A stretch of DNA of 50,422 nt from Acidobacteriota bacterium. GTDB lineage: Bacteria > Acidobacteriota > Terriglobia > Acidiferrales > UBA7541. Both the position numbers and the translations under genes were made by a program. Every line of letters begins with the position of its first letter. The first letter of the stretch is position 1. The DNA lies in contig JAFDVY010000013.1 in assembly GCA_018268785.1 (NCBI GenBank), positions 1 to 50,422 of the forward strand. Reading direction: 5' to 3'. Of this stretch, positions 9,019-18,259 are shown one piece after another. The notes under the pieces are model-generated. The model searched no databases. It was not told the DNA's origin and saw nothing but the letters and a program-made list of their open reading frames with translations.

Positions 9019-12000
9019 GTGAGCACGAAGTCTGCAATTCTGAAAACTCTTCTCGCGGCGTTCGCCTTGTCCGCTGTGGTCTTCTCCGGTTGCGGCGGTG
9101 GCAGCAGCATCGGCAACGTCGTCACAATTACCGTCTCTCCGGCCGGCTCGGTGGCGGCGCCGCTTACCGTCATTGTCACGCAAACAGTGACACTGGCCGC
9201 CAACGTGACCGGTAGCACCAACACGAACGTCACTTGGGCTTGCACTTACGCGACTACGACCTTCGACAGTACTGGAAAACCGGCCACTGGCACAGCCACG
9301 AATTGCAGTTCGGAGTCGGGCACGATTCCCGCCAGCTCTACCAACACCACCGTTATTTTTACTGCGCCGCAGACTGTCGCCGATCCCAGGAAAATTACAG
9401 GCAACAATTGCACCGACGCGACCAAGAGCTGCATCCTTGAGGTCACCATCACCGCGACCGCTGCTGCCGACACCAAAAAAACCGCGACCAGCGTGATTAT
9501 CGTGGACTCCGGCATCTCTGTTACTCTTTTGCCCACTACGGCGACCGTCCCGACCAGTTCTTCCTTTCAATTCAATGCCACGCTGACGAACGACTTGCAA
9601 TCGCAAGGTGTGACCTGGCTGATCTCGCAAGGCACAATCGACCTTACGAAAGGCATCAACTTTCCGCAGTTGACCACTTGCGATCCCGGTTGCGGCCACA
9701 TTGACACCGCAACCGGCTTGTATACCGCTCCGGGGACCGTACCGACCACGGCTACCGTCACTCTCGTTGCAACCTCAAAAGCCGATCCTACCCGCTTCGC
9801 CGTTGGCACCATCACCATCGCCAAGGCCGGTGACATCACCTTCAATGGAATTTCGCCTACCGTCATGCCGCAGGGCGCGGCGACTTATGACCTCTATATC
9901 TTCGCCCCAGGCGTGACCTCGGCCTCCCAAGTGATCCTGACTCCGACGCAGGGTTCAACGAAAAGCTACAATTTCAACAATCCCCAACTGAAAATCCTTT
10001 TTCCCATTCCGACGGCCACTGCTCCCAGTCCATCCTCTACGGGAGTCCGCATCCGGCTTAACGCGAGCGACCTGAGCGCTTCAGCTACCTACACAGTCTC
10101 TGTGCAGGATCAGAATCATCCGCCGACCATCGGTTCTGGCCCATTTCAATTCAGCGTTGTGCCCGTCCGTGCCGCGGTGGTTGCTTCTCAGCCGGACAGC
10201 TATGTTCAGAATTCCCAAAGCGGGCAACCCAGTCTTTTGATGAATGGCGGGTATTTTGGCTCTCCCACTTCTCCCAGCGCTCCCTTTGTGCAGGCGACAT
10301 TCCTGGGAAACACGGTATCTGCTAACCCGGCAACTTCCTCTTCAAGGCAGCTGAGTCTGAACTTCCCCGCGTCGAACGCCAACTCGGCTCAGCCCGGCCT
10401 CTATCAGCTTTCCGCCGCCCGCACCTTGGCGCCACTGCCTGCCCAGAATAATCCCTCGGTAACGAACCTTTCCCTGTTCCCGAACTATCAGAACGTCGGA
10501 TTTCCCAACACGCCACCCGCTGTTTCCAAAGGCTCAGACAACACCCCTCTGACGCAGGCTAGCGCCATCGACATCGACCAACAGACTGGCATCGCCGCAG
10601 TCGCGACTACCGGGCTAAATCGCGTCGACTTTTTTCAGATTGGCGGTAGCGGCAGCGCGGGAACGATCACAGCCATCGGCTTCACTGGCCTCGTGAATGT
10701 CCCGACTTCTGTCTCCATCAACAGTAAGCTCCATCAAGTTTCCGTCGTCAGTTTTAAGGATCAATCGGTTTCCGTTTTCCAAATGCCGACCGCAGTGAAT
10801 GGCACCGTGACCAGTCCGTTGGCCCCGATCACAACGATTTCCTTGAGCGGACTCGTTCCTCCTAGCGCAGATACGGCCACGCAAAAATTTCAGGCTCCTT
10901 TCGCCTACTCCGTCGGTGTGGACTCTGACACCAATCACGCAGTCGTTGCCTACTCTTCCCCCTCGAATCCAACCACCGCGCTCGTCGGCTTCCTGCTCGA
11001 TTTGAATACCGGTGGCACTGATTGCGTCGGCGCTCTGAACCCATCGACTGTCACGCAGTCGCCTTGCGTCTCCGGCCAGGTCAGCATCGCTACTGGCTTG
11101 TACCCGCAAGTCGCGATGATCCCTCACACGCATACTGCGGTCGTGTCGCCCGGCGGCCTCGGCGGCACGACCGCCATCAACGTCCTCCAAACTTCGAAGA
11201 GTGTCGGAATCAGCAATGTTTCACTTACCTCCGGTCTCGTCACCGTGATTACGGCCTCCAATCATGGGCTGAACCCCATTAACCCCGGCAACGTTTTGAT
11301 CGCAGGCGTGTCCAAGGGGGCCACCAGCGGGAACGATATTTTCAATGGTGCCTTCCCGGTGCAAAGCGTAATCAACAGCACCACCTTTACTTACGCTCTC
11401 GCCCAAACGACGAACGATACCGGCACGGGCGGCAACGTACTTTTTGGCCAGCCCAACATTTCTTTTGGCGGCCTTGCGCAAACCACACAGGGCGTAGCCG
11501 TTAATCCCATCACTGGCGTCGTTGCCGCAGCCGATGCCAACGCGACTGGGCAAAACGGCCCGCAGATCAATATGCTTGCTTCGCTTGATCAAAATTTCTC
11601 TTCTATTTCCTTTCGCGCGACTAGTACGGGCGGATGCACCTTCTACACGCAGAGCTGCGCGGGCGGCCCGGAACTTCTTGGCACGACCAGTGTGGCCTTC
11701 CAGCCGTTTGCGAATTTGCTCGTTTCCTATAACGGGCCGCAGAATCAACTTTCCATCTCCGATCCTGTTTCCCAGCAGCGCTACGCGTGGGTGCCGATCT
11801 CCCCGCAACCGACCGCCGCAACCCCTACGTTCACTTCCATCGTTCCCAAGGGGACAACCGGCTTCTCGGTTGACATCGCACTGAACGGCGGACTCGCTGT
11901 TGACTGGGCTTCGAATCAGGCTGTCGTGGTCAATTCCAGCACAGGAACCGTCACGCTCGTGGCCCTCGGTCCAACGGGTAGCGCCGCGGCGATCAAGCCC

Positions 12001-13431
12001 GTCCATGTTGCCGAAGTCCTTGTGCCCAGCGCGGCTCCCAACGATCCATTCACGTTGGGAGGAATTCCCGGAGCGAATTTCCCGCAAGGCACTTTGACTT
12101 CCACCACCGATTTGACCGGCGTGAAAATATTCGGTTCTGGATTCACGGGTGCCGGGACCACGGTGCGGCTCGACGGAACGTCCATTCCGAATCCCGTTAT
12201 CAAGAGCGACCGCGAAATCGACATAACGATTCCCGCATCGTTCCTCGCCGTTCCGCATCATTACGCCCTCGATGTCGTCAGCGCGGGAGCAACGTCGAAC
12301 GCCTCCGATTTCTTTGTCGTAAAATCTGTCGACTTGTCCGGCGTTTGCAAGGACTCCAGCGGGAATCCCATCAATACCGCTCCGGCTTCGGTTGCCGTCG
12401 CGGATCAGCTCAAGCTCGGAAGCTATTCGCCCATCGCGGTTGTCTCTAACAGCGGCTGCAACAACGTTTCCGTGATCGACATCGCACCGCAACTGCCAAC
12501 GTTCACTACCACCGGCGCGTTCGACAAGTTTGTGGACAACACAAACTTTGGCCACTCCCGCCTCATTTCTACGGGCAGCAGCCCCTCCGGTGTCGCCGTT
12601 TCCCCGCGTTTTGGCCTGGCCGTTGTTGCAAACAACGGAGCCGGCACCGCATCCATTCTGGACCTCACCAACCCCACCGCTACGGCGCCGTTGATTCCCG
12701 ACGTGACAACGGGCAGCGGACCGATCGGCGTCGCAATCAACGAAGGCACTGGCGCCGCTCTGGTTGCGAACACGACGCAGAACACCGTTTCTGAAATCAA
12801 TCTCGGTTTGCTCCCTCTGCCATCGGGAACGACAACTTTGCCCGTTACTTCCATCGGCGTGGACACGGCGCCGATTGCTATCGCCATCGATCCGGATCGC
12901 GGCACGAACAACAACGGCCTCGCCGTCGTTACCGCGCTTGCGCTCACCAGCTCTTTCCCGCACGGTGTGCTGGACGCGGTGGACATCGGCTCAACCGCGC
13001 CTGCAAAGAGCACATCCGCCGCGACTGGAACGGTGACGCTGACGCCGACCGGAGTTGTTTTCGATCCCTCCGTTTCGCCAACGCTCTTCTACGCTGTTTC
13101 GAGCAGCGGCAATCTGGTGACTGCGTTCAACCCCGACACGGGCGCCGCATCAAGCACGCGCGTTGGCATCAACCCCACTTCGCTGGCGCTGAATCCGCAG
13201 ACCGGTGGAATCGTCACGGTGAATACCACTACGAACACGATTTCGATTGTCGACACTCTTTCGAGCCCGTTCAAGACGCGGCGTTCCTTTGGATTGCCCG
13301 GACCGCCTCCGGCGGGCGTCACGGTCAATCAGTTGCAAACGAACCAAGTTGCCATCGATCAGTTTTTGAACATGGCCGTGATCGTGGACCAGGCGCACAA
13401 CCGCGTGTTGCTGTTCCCGCTGCCCAATTGA
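9019..13431 (+). CDS. Very large secreted lipoprotein with Ig-like, IPT/TIG and YVTN-type beta-propeller regions
   Basis: About 1470 residues from a GTG at 9019 preceded by GGGGGAAC. The product begins with a lipoprotein signal, MSTKSAILKTLLAAFALSAV followed by VFSGC, so Cys25 should be lipidated. A low-complexity Gly/Ser stretch follows, then repeated Thr/Ser/Val-rich bacterial Ig-like segments (about 30-400), a region with DIDQQTGIAAVATTG-like propeller strands, an IPT/TIG-like domain near 1027-1100 (VKIFGSGFTGAGTTVRL) and C-terminal YVTN-type repeats (SGPIGVAINEGTGAALVANT). No catalytic motif is visible; an extracellular scaffold or binding role is inferred. Proteins of this style are abundant in Acidobacteriota. 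It sits between bamA and ompH, genes that are usually adjacent, and could be a Bam client or partner. Confidence 0.8.
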   Translation: MSTKSAILKTLLAAFALSAVVFSGCGGGSSIGNVVTITVSPAGSVAAPLTVIVTQTVTLAANVTGSTNTNVTWACTYATTTFDSTGKPATGTATNCSSESGTIPASSTNTTVIFTAPQTVADPRKITGNNCTDATKSCILEVTITATAAADTKKTATSVIIVDSGISVTLLPTTATVPTSSSFQFNATLTNDLQSQGVTWLISQGTIDLTKGINFPQLTTCDPGCGHIDTATGLYTAPGTVPTTATVTLVATSKADPTRFAVGTITIAKAGDITFNGISPTVMPQGAATYDLYIFAPGVTSASQVILTPTQGSTKSYNFNNPQLKILFPIPTATAPSPSSTGVRIRLNASDLSASATYTVSVQDQNHPPTIGSGPFQFSVVPVRAAVVASQPDSYVQNSQSGQPSLLMNGGYFGSPTSPSAPFVQATFLGNTVSANPATSSSRQLSLNFPASNANSAQPGLYQLSAARTLAPLPAQNNPSVTNLSLFPNYQNVGFPNTPPAVSKGSDNTPLTQASAIDIDQQTGIAAVATTGLNRVDFFQIGGSGSAGTITAIGFTGLVNVPTSVSINSKLHQVSVVSFKDQSVSVFQMPTAVNGTVTSPLAPITTISLSGLVPPSADTATQKFQAPFAYSVGVDSDTNHAVVAYSSPSNPTTALVGFLLDLNTGGTDCVGALNPSTVTQSPCVSGQVSIATGLYPQVAMIPHTHTAVVSPGGLGGTTAINVLQTSKSVGISNVSLTSGLVTVITASNHGLNPINPGNVLIAGVSKGATSGNDIFNGAFPVQSVINSTTFTYALAQTTNDTGTGGNVLFGQPNISFGGLAQTTQGVAVNPITGVVAAADANATGQNGPQINMLASLDQNFSSISFRATSTGGCTFYTQSCAGGPELLGTTSVAFQPFANLLVSYNGPQNQLSISDPVSQQRYAWVPISPQPTAATPTFTSIVPKGTTGFSVDIALNGGLAVDWASNQAVVVNSSTGTVTLVALGPTGSAAAIKPVHVAEVLVPSAAPNDPFTLGGIPGANFPQGTLTSTTDLTGVKIFGSGFTGAGTTVRLDGTSIPNPVIKSDREIDITIPASFLAVPHHYALDVVSAGATSNASDFFVVKSVDLSGVCKDSSGNPINTAPASVAVADQLKLGSYSPIAVVSNSGCNNVSVIDIAPQLPTFTTTGAFDKFVDNTNFGHSRLISTGSSPSGVAVSPRFGLAVVANNGAGTASILDLTNPTATAPLIPDVTTGSGPIGVAINEGTGAALVANTTQNTVSEINLGLLPLPSGTTTLPVTSIGVDTAPIAIAIDPDRGTNNNGLAVVTALALTSSFPHGVLDAVDIGSTAPAKSTSAATGTVTLTPTGVVFDPSVSPTLFYAVSSSGNLVTAFNPDTGAASSTRVGINPTSLALNPQTGGIVTVNTTTNTISIVDTLSSPFKTRRSFGLPGPPPAGVTVNQLQTNQVAIDQFLNMAVIVDQAHNRVLLFPLPN

Positions 13432-13465
13432 CGAGGGCAGTCGGCGCTTGCGAACGGGTTGCGCA

Positions 13466-13477
13466 GTCTTGCAAGAC
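13466..13477. other. 12-base palindrome after the lipoprotein gene
   Basis: GTCTTGCAAGAC is a perfect palindrome flanked by imperfectly paired GCGCAGT and ACTGTTGCGC arms. It lies 35 bases after the lipoprotein stop and may form the 3' end of that mRNA. There is no U-tract. Confidence 0.35.
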
Positions 13478-13566
13478 AACTGTTGCGCCAGCCGTTTGCA
13501 TCGGATAGAGCATAGGAAGATTCTGTCTTGCCGGGTCCTTCGAAAAGTGGCTGCTCAGCTTTGCCA

Positions 13567-13596
13567 TTGCTAGGGATGGAGGCGCTCAGCTATACT
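13567..13596 (+). promoter_or_regulatory. Sigma70-type promoter candidate for ompH
   Basis: TTGCTA (13567-13572) and TATACT (13591-13596) are separated by 18 bases, matching four and five of six consensus bases. The predicted transcript would start about 110 bases before the GTG of ompH. Confidence 0.45.
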
Positions 13597-13698
13597 TTCT
13601 CGTTTGTAACTCCCCCGCGAAACCCGGTAGGGAAGCGGAATCACGAATTTGGCCTGTTTGAAAGGCCCGAGGTGGGCGCGGTGCGTCCAACCAAAATC

Positions 13699-13704
13699 AA
13701 GGAG
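13699..13704 (+). promoter_or_regulatory. Ribosome binding site fixing the ompH start
   Basis: AAGGAG followed by six bases and then GTG at 13711. It decides the start against the longer open frame beginning at 13528. Confidence 0.75.
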
Positions 13705-13710
13705 ACTACT

Positions 13711-14331
13711 GTGAACAAGATGTTTCGTATGACGGCGCTTGCGGCCGCGGCCCTCGTCGGGTCAATCGCAGCGCACGCGCAGGCAGCGCCGGCAACCGCC
13801 GCCGCGGAAAAAGTCGGCGTTTTGGGCGTTCGACAGGCAATTGTGAACACCGCTGAAGGCAAGCAAGCTTCCGCGGAGTTGCAATCGCAGTTCGCCGCGC
13901 GCCAGTCCGAGTTGGAAAACATGAATAAACAGATTAACGACATCCGTCAGCGCTTGCAGGCCGGGCAGAACACGCTCAGCCAGGACGAGCAGGCTCGTTT
14001 GCAGCGCCAGGGCGAGACGCTTGCCAAGCAACTGCAGCGGAAACAAGATGAGTACCAGGAAGACGTCAACGCCGCACAGCAGGACGTAATTGACCGCATC
14101 GGCCGCAAGATGATGGACGTTCTGGATCGCTACGCACGCGAAAACGGCTATTCGGCCGTGTTCGATACTTCCGCGCAGACTTCGCCGATCATCTACGCCT
14201 CGAACAAGGTTGATTTGACGCAGGAAATCATCAAGCTCTACGACCAGGCGTACCCGGTCAAGGCCTCCGCGACCACGCCGGCGAGGCCCGCTGCCGCAAA
14301 GCCGGCAACAGCCACGCCAACAAAGCCGTAA
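13711..14331 (+). CDS. OmpH/Skp-like periplasmic chaperone
   Basis: A 206-residue protein with an N-terminal signal peptide (MTALAAAALVGSIAAHAQAA). The mature part starts with the short strand KVGVLGVRQAIVNTAEGKQA typical of the OmpH family and continues as a long helical coiled coil rich in Gln, Glu and Arg (about residues 50-140). It then returns to the small domain (YSAVFDTSAQTSPIIYASNKVDLT) and ends in a Pro/Ala/Thr-rich tail. Skp-like chaperones hold unfolded outer-membrane proteins in the periplasm on their way to BamA, which fits bamA upstream. The GTG start is chosen because of the AAGGAG site six bases before it. A sigma70-like promoter lies upstream and a strong terminator downstream, so it is probably transcribed on its own as well. 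Confidence 0.88.
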   Translation: MNKMFRMTALAAAALVGSIAAHAQAAPATAAAEKVGVLGVRQAIVNTAEGKQASAELQSQFAARQSELENMNKQINDIRQRLQAGQNTLSQDEQARLQRQGETLAKQLQRKQDEYQEDVNAAQQDVIDRIGRKMMDVLDRYARENGYSAVFDTSAQTSPIIYASNKVDLTQEIIKLYDQAYPVKASATTPARPAAAKPATATPTKP

Positions 14332-14354
14332 GCTAGGTCCCAAATTGTATAGGG

Positions 14355-14393
14355 AAAGAAAAGCGCTCCGGGAAAACCGGAGCGCTTTTCTTT
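14355..14393 (+). terminator. Strong intrinsic terminator after ompH
   Basis: A perfect 17-base-pair stem, AAAGAAAAGCGCTCCGG (14355-14371), pairs with 14377-14393 around the loop GAAAA. Because the arms are A-rich and T-rich, a T-run exists in both orientations, so it can also end the minus-strand gene that stops at 14567. Confidence 0.93.
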
Positions 14394-14566
14394 TGTCCCA
14401 AAGCGGAGCGAAGTAGGCCCATTCCTCTCCTCATCTGGGCTCAACTCTTCTCTCTTCTTTCCATGATTTGCGCACAATTCACTAAAACACCGGGGTGTGC
14501 CCGAGCCATTTCCATTTCCATGCTAAGTAATTTCGCCCAAGCGGCTGGATCAAATCTCGTTCCTCT

Positions 14567-16834
14567 CTAGCGGAAATTTTCCACCAGCATGATTTGCGAT
14601 TGCTGCCAGCCAGGTTGGTCGAACACTACTGCCTTTCCATCCCACGAAGCGCCGAGCCAGAAGGGAACTGTCTGGATTTCGCCGAGTTTCGTGATCGTTC
14701 TGTGCGTCGGATCAAAAAAACTGATCCACGGTCTTCCCGTTCCCGATGGTTGGGCAAAGATAATTCCATCGTTGACTACAGACCAACTTGCCCACGTGAA
14801 TGGTTTCAATTGGGGAGCGACCAGTTTTTCCGCGCCGCCGTTCACCGGCACTTGCCAGATTTCCGGATTGGCATACCCTGTTTTCGCGTAATAGAGAATT
14901 TTTCCATCAGCCGATTCAAACGCAGCATGCCCGCCGTCTCGTGTCACCTGAACCGGCGCCCCGCCCTCAGACGGGATTTTCCATACCTGATATTTTTCGG
15001 TGCGAGTAGAAGCAAAGTAAATCCATTTGCCGTCGCGCGACCAACTGGGGCAGCGATTTTCGAATTCATCCATCGTCAAAAGCTGCGGCTCAGGGCGGTC
15101 CAGCCTGATTTTGTAGATTTTCGAACCGGTTCTGTCGGAGGTATCAAAGACAATAGATTGGCTGTCCGGCGACCATCGCGGCGTGCCTGCATTTCCTACC
15201 GTTGTGAGCTGCACGGGATTGCTTCCGTCGCGGTCGCTCACCCAAATCTCCATCGTGCCGGAGCGGCTGGACATGAACGCCAGTTTTTGCCCGTCCGGAG
15301 AGATTTGCGGTCCCGGCCCCTGGTCCGTTTCGCTGGTGAAAGGCACAAGAATATGCTGCTCGCGCGGAGAGATCCCCGGTTTTGCATCGGGCAATTCGAG
15401 CTGCCAGATGTTCAGGCTGTGTGTAGTTCGCTGGTAGGCCAGCCGGTACCCTGTGCGCGCAATTGCGGGGCGCCAGCCACTATCGTTAATTTGTGCCGGC
15501 GCATCCTTCGCATCGAGATTCAATCGCCACAAACCGGGATGGCTTCCAAAGTCCGATGCGAACACGATCGACTTTCCATCCACGGCCCACTGTGGAGCGC
15601 CCAAAATTCGGGAATGTTCGGATGCGATTCGCGTCGTTTGGCCGCCGGATTTCGGAACGGACATAATCTCTTCCGGTATGCCCGCATCGCCTGAGCGCAC
15701 GAAGAGAATTGTTTCGCCATCCGGGGAGAACGAAGGGCCCCAATCTTCAGAGAGCGGAGGAACATCGGTCAGCCGTTTCACGTGGTCCGATTCAAACGAA
15801 TAGAGAGCGAGGCCGGTCGCGCTCGCGAACACGATCGACTTCCCATCTGGCGCCCAGGCGAGTTCGCCACGCTTTGGTGCGACTCCATGAGTATCGAGCC
15901 TTTTTTCAGCAGCGTTAAGCACCACGTTGAGCTTTTGCCCGTTCACATCCAATTGTTTTTCGGTCGTTTTGGTTGCAGGCGCAAGAAAAATCCCAACATC
16001 GTTGCCGTCGGAGAATCGTGTGAACGCAATCGTTCTTCCATCCGGCGCCCACGCGGGACAGCAGGCTCCGGAGCTGCTCGTGATTTGCGTCGTCTCGTCG
16101 GCGTCGATTCTCTTAACGTAGATGCCGGAAACTCCTGGCTTGTCGGAGTGCCTGCGGAACGCCACAAGATTTCCATCGGGAGAAAATGCAGGTTCGCTCG
16201 TTTCGTCCGCCAAATTCGTCAGAGGCCGGATGCGCTGCATCGGCGAAAAAGCAACGGGCATTCCGGAACTTGCAGCGATTTTCTTATGGATTGCCACGAC
16301 CGCCACAAACAGAGCCACCAGCACAACACCCGCACCGCCTAAATATGCCAGCCGCCGCAGCCAGCGATGGGACCTTGGCGGAAGCGTTAGCAGTGACTCT
16401 GCTTGGGCGAGGGGCGCGATTTCAGCGTTTGACTCAGGAGCGGCCGCTCTCGCGATAGCTGGCTGAGGCGAGGCTGAAGAGAGAATCGGCGCGTCCGAGC
16501 CGGCTTTCTCCACAGGTGCAATGAAGCGGTAACCGCGACGCGGAAGCGTTTCGATGTATCGAGGCGCCTCAGCAGAATCGCTCAGCGCCTCGCGCAGCCG
16601 GTTAACCGCGGCGTTCAATCCGTGGTCAAAATCGACGAACGTGTCGCCAGCCCACAACCGCGAGCGGAGTTCTTCCCGTGTCACAAGCCCGCCCGGTTTT
16701 TCCAGCAGAATTGCCAGCACTTCGAACGGCTGCCCGACCAGCTTGATCTTCACGCCATACTTCCAGATTTCGTGCGTATGCACGTCGGCTTCAAACGGGC
16801 CGAACTTAACTCGATCCTGGCTGGTTCCATGCAT
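14567..16834 (-). CDS. Membrane-tethered winged-helix regulator with TolB/WD40-like propeller
   Basis: A 755-residue protein. Residues 1-107 form an OmpR/PhoB-type (Trans_reg_C) DNA-binding domain: FGPFEADVHTHEIWKYG, then LVGQPFEVLAILLEKPG, the recognition region DFDHGLNAAVNRLREAL and RYIETLPRRGYRFIAPV. A Pro/Ala-rich linker follows, then one membrane helix (about 162-183), and the rest is a periplasmic propeller built from TolB/PD40 units (PAFSPDGNLVAF, PAWAPDGRTIAF, GPSFSPDGETILF, RWSPDSQSIVFD). The layout is that of CadC-type one-component regulators: an external sensor joined to an internal DNA-binding domain. This combination is typical of Acidobacteriota, where many paralogues occur. 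The target genes are unknown; no regulatory partner lies in the same operon. The start is the ATG at 16834. Confidence 0.85.
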   Translation of the reverse strand: MHGTSQDRVKFGPFEADVHTHEIWKYGVKIKLVGQPFEVLAILLEKPGGLVTREELRSRLWAGDTFVDFDHGLNAAVNRLREALSDSAEAPRYIETLPRRGYRFIAPVEKAGSDAPILSSASPQPAIARAAAPESNAEIAPLAQAESLLTLPPRSHRWLRRLAYLGGAGVVLVALFVAVVAIHKKIAASSGMPVAFSPMQRIRPLTNLADETSEPAFSPDGNLVAFRRHSDKPGVSGIYVKRIDADETTQITSSSGACCPAWAPDGRTIAFTRFSDGNDVGIFLAPATKTTEKQLDVNGQKLNVVLNAAEKRLDTHGVAPKRGELAWAPDGKSIVFASATGLALYSFESDHVKRLTDVPPLSEDWGPSFSPDGETILFVRSGDAGIPEEIMSVPKSGGQTTRIASEHSRILGAPQWAVDGKSIVFASDFGSHPGLWRLNLDAKDAPAQINDSGWRPAIARTGYRLAYQRTTHSLNIWQLELPDAKPGISPREQHILVPFTSETDQGPGPQISPDGQKLAFMSSRSGTMEIWVSDRDGSNPVQLTTVGNAGTPRWSPDSQSIVFDTSDRTGSKIYKIRLDRPEPQLLTMDEFENRCPSWSRDGKWIYFASTRTEKYQVWKIPSEGGAPVQVTRDGGHAAFESADGKILYYAKTGYANPEIWQVPVNGGAEKLVAPQLKPFTWASWSVVNDGIIFAQPSGTGRPWISFFDPTHRTITKLGEIQTVPFWLGASWDGKAVVFDQPGWQQSQIMLVENFR

Positions 16835-17147
16835 CCGCTGGTTTGCTGGCTCCTCTTTGCTATCCTAATCGCCTATCGGACTGTACGAGTCTATGGACGT
16901 ATAGGTTGCCGGCTCAGTCCTAATCTTAGCGCAAAGTCCGCGCGTTAGAGTTACTGCATCTTTCTCAAGCCCTCCCGTAACCTTCCTGAAATCAGTGTCT
17001 TAATGAATGACCTCCAAATGTCTCGCGTATTACCCAGATTGAACCTCCTTTCGACCTTCCTTGCATGGAACGCTCCAAACAATTCGAGCACGCTGCTCGT
17101 CGCTAGCAACGAGTGGCCAATCTTAGGTCGAAGATCAGGAGGACTCC
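16835..17147. other. 313-base divergent intergenic region
   Basis: It separates the minus-strand winged-helix gene from the plus-strand Sel1 gene and should hold both promoters. An inverted repeat CCTAT (16871-16875) / ATAGG (16900-16904), containing CTAT-n6-ATAG at 16890-16903, lies 37 bases before the regulator's start and could be an operator (weak). CTCGT/ACGAG at 17096-17113 encloses GCTAGC. I see no small gene. Confidence 0.45.
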
Positions 17148-18125
17148 ATGAATGGATTTTTCACAAACGCGGTCAGGATCGGATTCGCTACAACGTTGCT
17201 AGTCTCATCGTTTGTTCGGGGAGCTGCCGCCCAGGGCCCGGCGAGCGAGCAGTGCAGTCTGGCCGCCGTTTCGAAGTTTATGGATAGGAGCAAGAATGTC
17301 TGCGACGCAAACCTGGTTCAAGAGCTAGCCAAACAGGGGCATGCGTTCGAACAGAATCAGCTTGGAATCGCGTCCATGCTCGCGATTGGGCCGGAGTATA
17401 CGGACAAGGACGCGCGGATGTGGTTTGAGAAGGCTGCGCAGAAAGGCTATGCCCCGGCGCAGGTGAATCTTGCCGTCATGTATGCCAATGGTTGGGGGAC
17501 GCCCGTGAACTATGGAGCTGCGCTGAATTGGCTGCACGTCGCCGCCGACCAGAAATTCCCGCGCGCGTACACCAATCTCGGCATTCTTTATATGAAGGGG
17601 CAAGGAGTTCGCCAGGACTACAACGAAGCGTTTCGCTGGTTCGAAAAGGGAGCAAACGCGGGCGATTCCGACGCGCAAACCAACCTTGCTTACTTTTACT
17701 CGAATGGATTGGGTTGCGAGAAGAATGAAGACGCTGCCGCCGCCTGGTACCGCCAGGCTGCCGATGCAGAAAATCCGCTGGCGGAAAACAATCTTGCGGA
17801 CATGTACCTGCGAGGAGACGGTATTCAGCAAAATGCGGCTGAGGCGTTCCGGCTCTTCCAAAGAGCAGCGGAACACGGCCACACCGGCGCGCGCATCATG
17901 CTCGGCTCGATGTACGCGGAAGGCATCGGAGTGAAGAAAAATCCTGAAGCAGCTTATATTTGGATTACGGCGGCAACTATCGCAGGAGATCAGCGCGGGC
18001 GAGACCGGTTGCGCGTAATTGAAGCTCGGCTGACCTCGGCGCAAATTTCCGCAGCTCGCGATCGTGCCCGGCAGCTTCAGTTCAATTCAGGCCAACAACT
18101 TACCGCGAGAGCAATGGCCCAATAG
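17148..18125 (+). CDS. Secreted Sel1-repeat (tetratricopeptide-like) protein
   Basis: 325 residues. An AGGAGGA ribosome binding site ends four bases before the ATG. The N terminus is a signal peptide ending in GAAAQG. From about residue 65 six consecutive 36-residue Sel1 units can be read, each with the pattern A-x2-NLG-x-MY-x-G-x-G followed by EA-x2-W-x2-KAA-x-G (for example AYTNLGILYMKGQGV and ARIMLGSMYAEGIGV). The last helix is basic and precedes the stop. Sel1 repeats form a solenoid for protein-protein contacts, often in envelope or signalling assemblies; the partner is not evident here. The gene is flanked by a divergent regulator and by sthA 134 bases downstream. Confidence 0.88.
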   Translation: MNGFFTNAVRIGFATTLLVSSFVRGAAAQGPASEQCSLAAVSKFMDRSKNVCDANLVQELAKQGHAFEQNQLGIASMLAIGPEYTDKDARMWFEKAAQKGYAPAQVNLAVMYANGWGTPVNYGAALNWLHVAADQKFPRAYTNLGILYMKGQGVRQDYNEAFRWFEKGANAGDSDAQTNLAYFYSNGLGCEKNEDAAAAWYRQAADAENPLAENNLADMYLRGDGIQQNAAEAFRLFQRAAEHGHTGARIMLGSMYAEGIGVKKNPEAAYIWITAATIAGDQRGRDRLRVIEARLTSAQISAARDRARQLQFNSGQQLTARAMAQ

Positions 18126-18248
18126 TGGATCTCGCCCGACGAACTCGCGCGAATTGCATGCTTAGTTGATATGTCGGAACATGCGCGGGAACTAATCTGC
18201 GAACGGACCTTCCAGTCTTTTAGAATTTGCCTGAGTGCTTCTTGGATT

Positions 18249-18254
18249 GGGAGG
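18249..18254 (+). promoter_or_regulatory. Ribosome binding site fixing the sthA TTG start
   Basis: GGGAGG five bases before the TTG at 18260. It favours this TTG over the upstream TTG at 18227, which has no such site. Confidence 0.7.
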
Positions 18255-18259
18255 TTCCG

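Noticed and set aside
11221..12963. A 580-codon minus-strand open frame
   Set aside because: It is a shadow of the large lipoprotein gene: Arg/Gly-rich with no motif. The plus-strand frame has a lipobox and domain structure.
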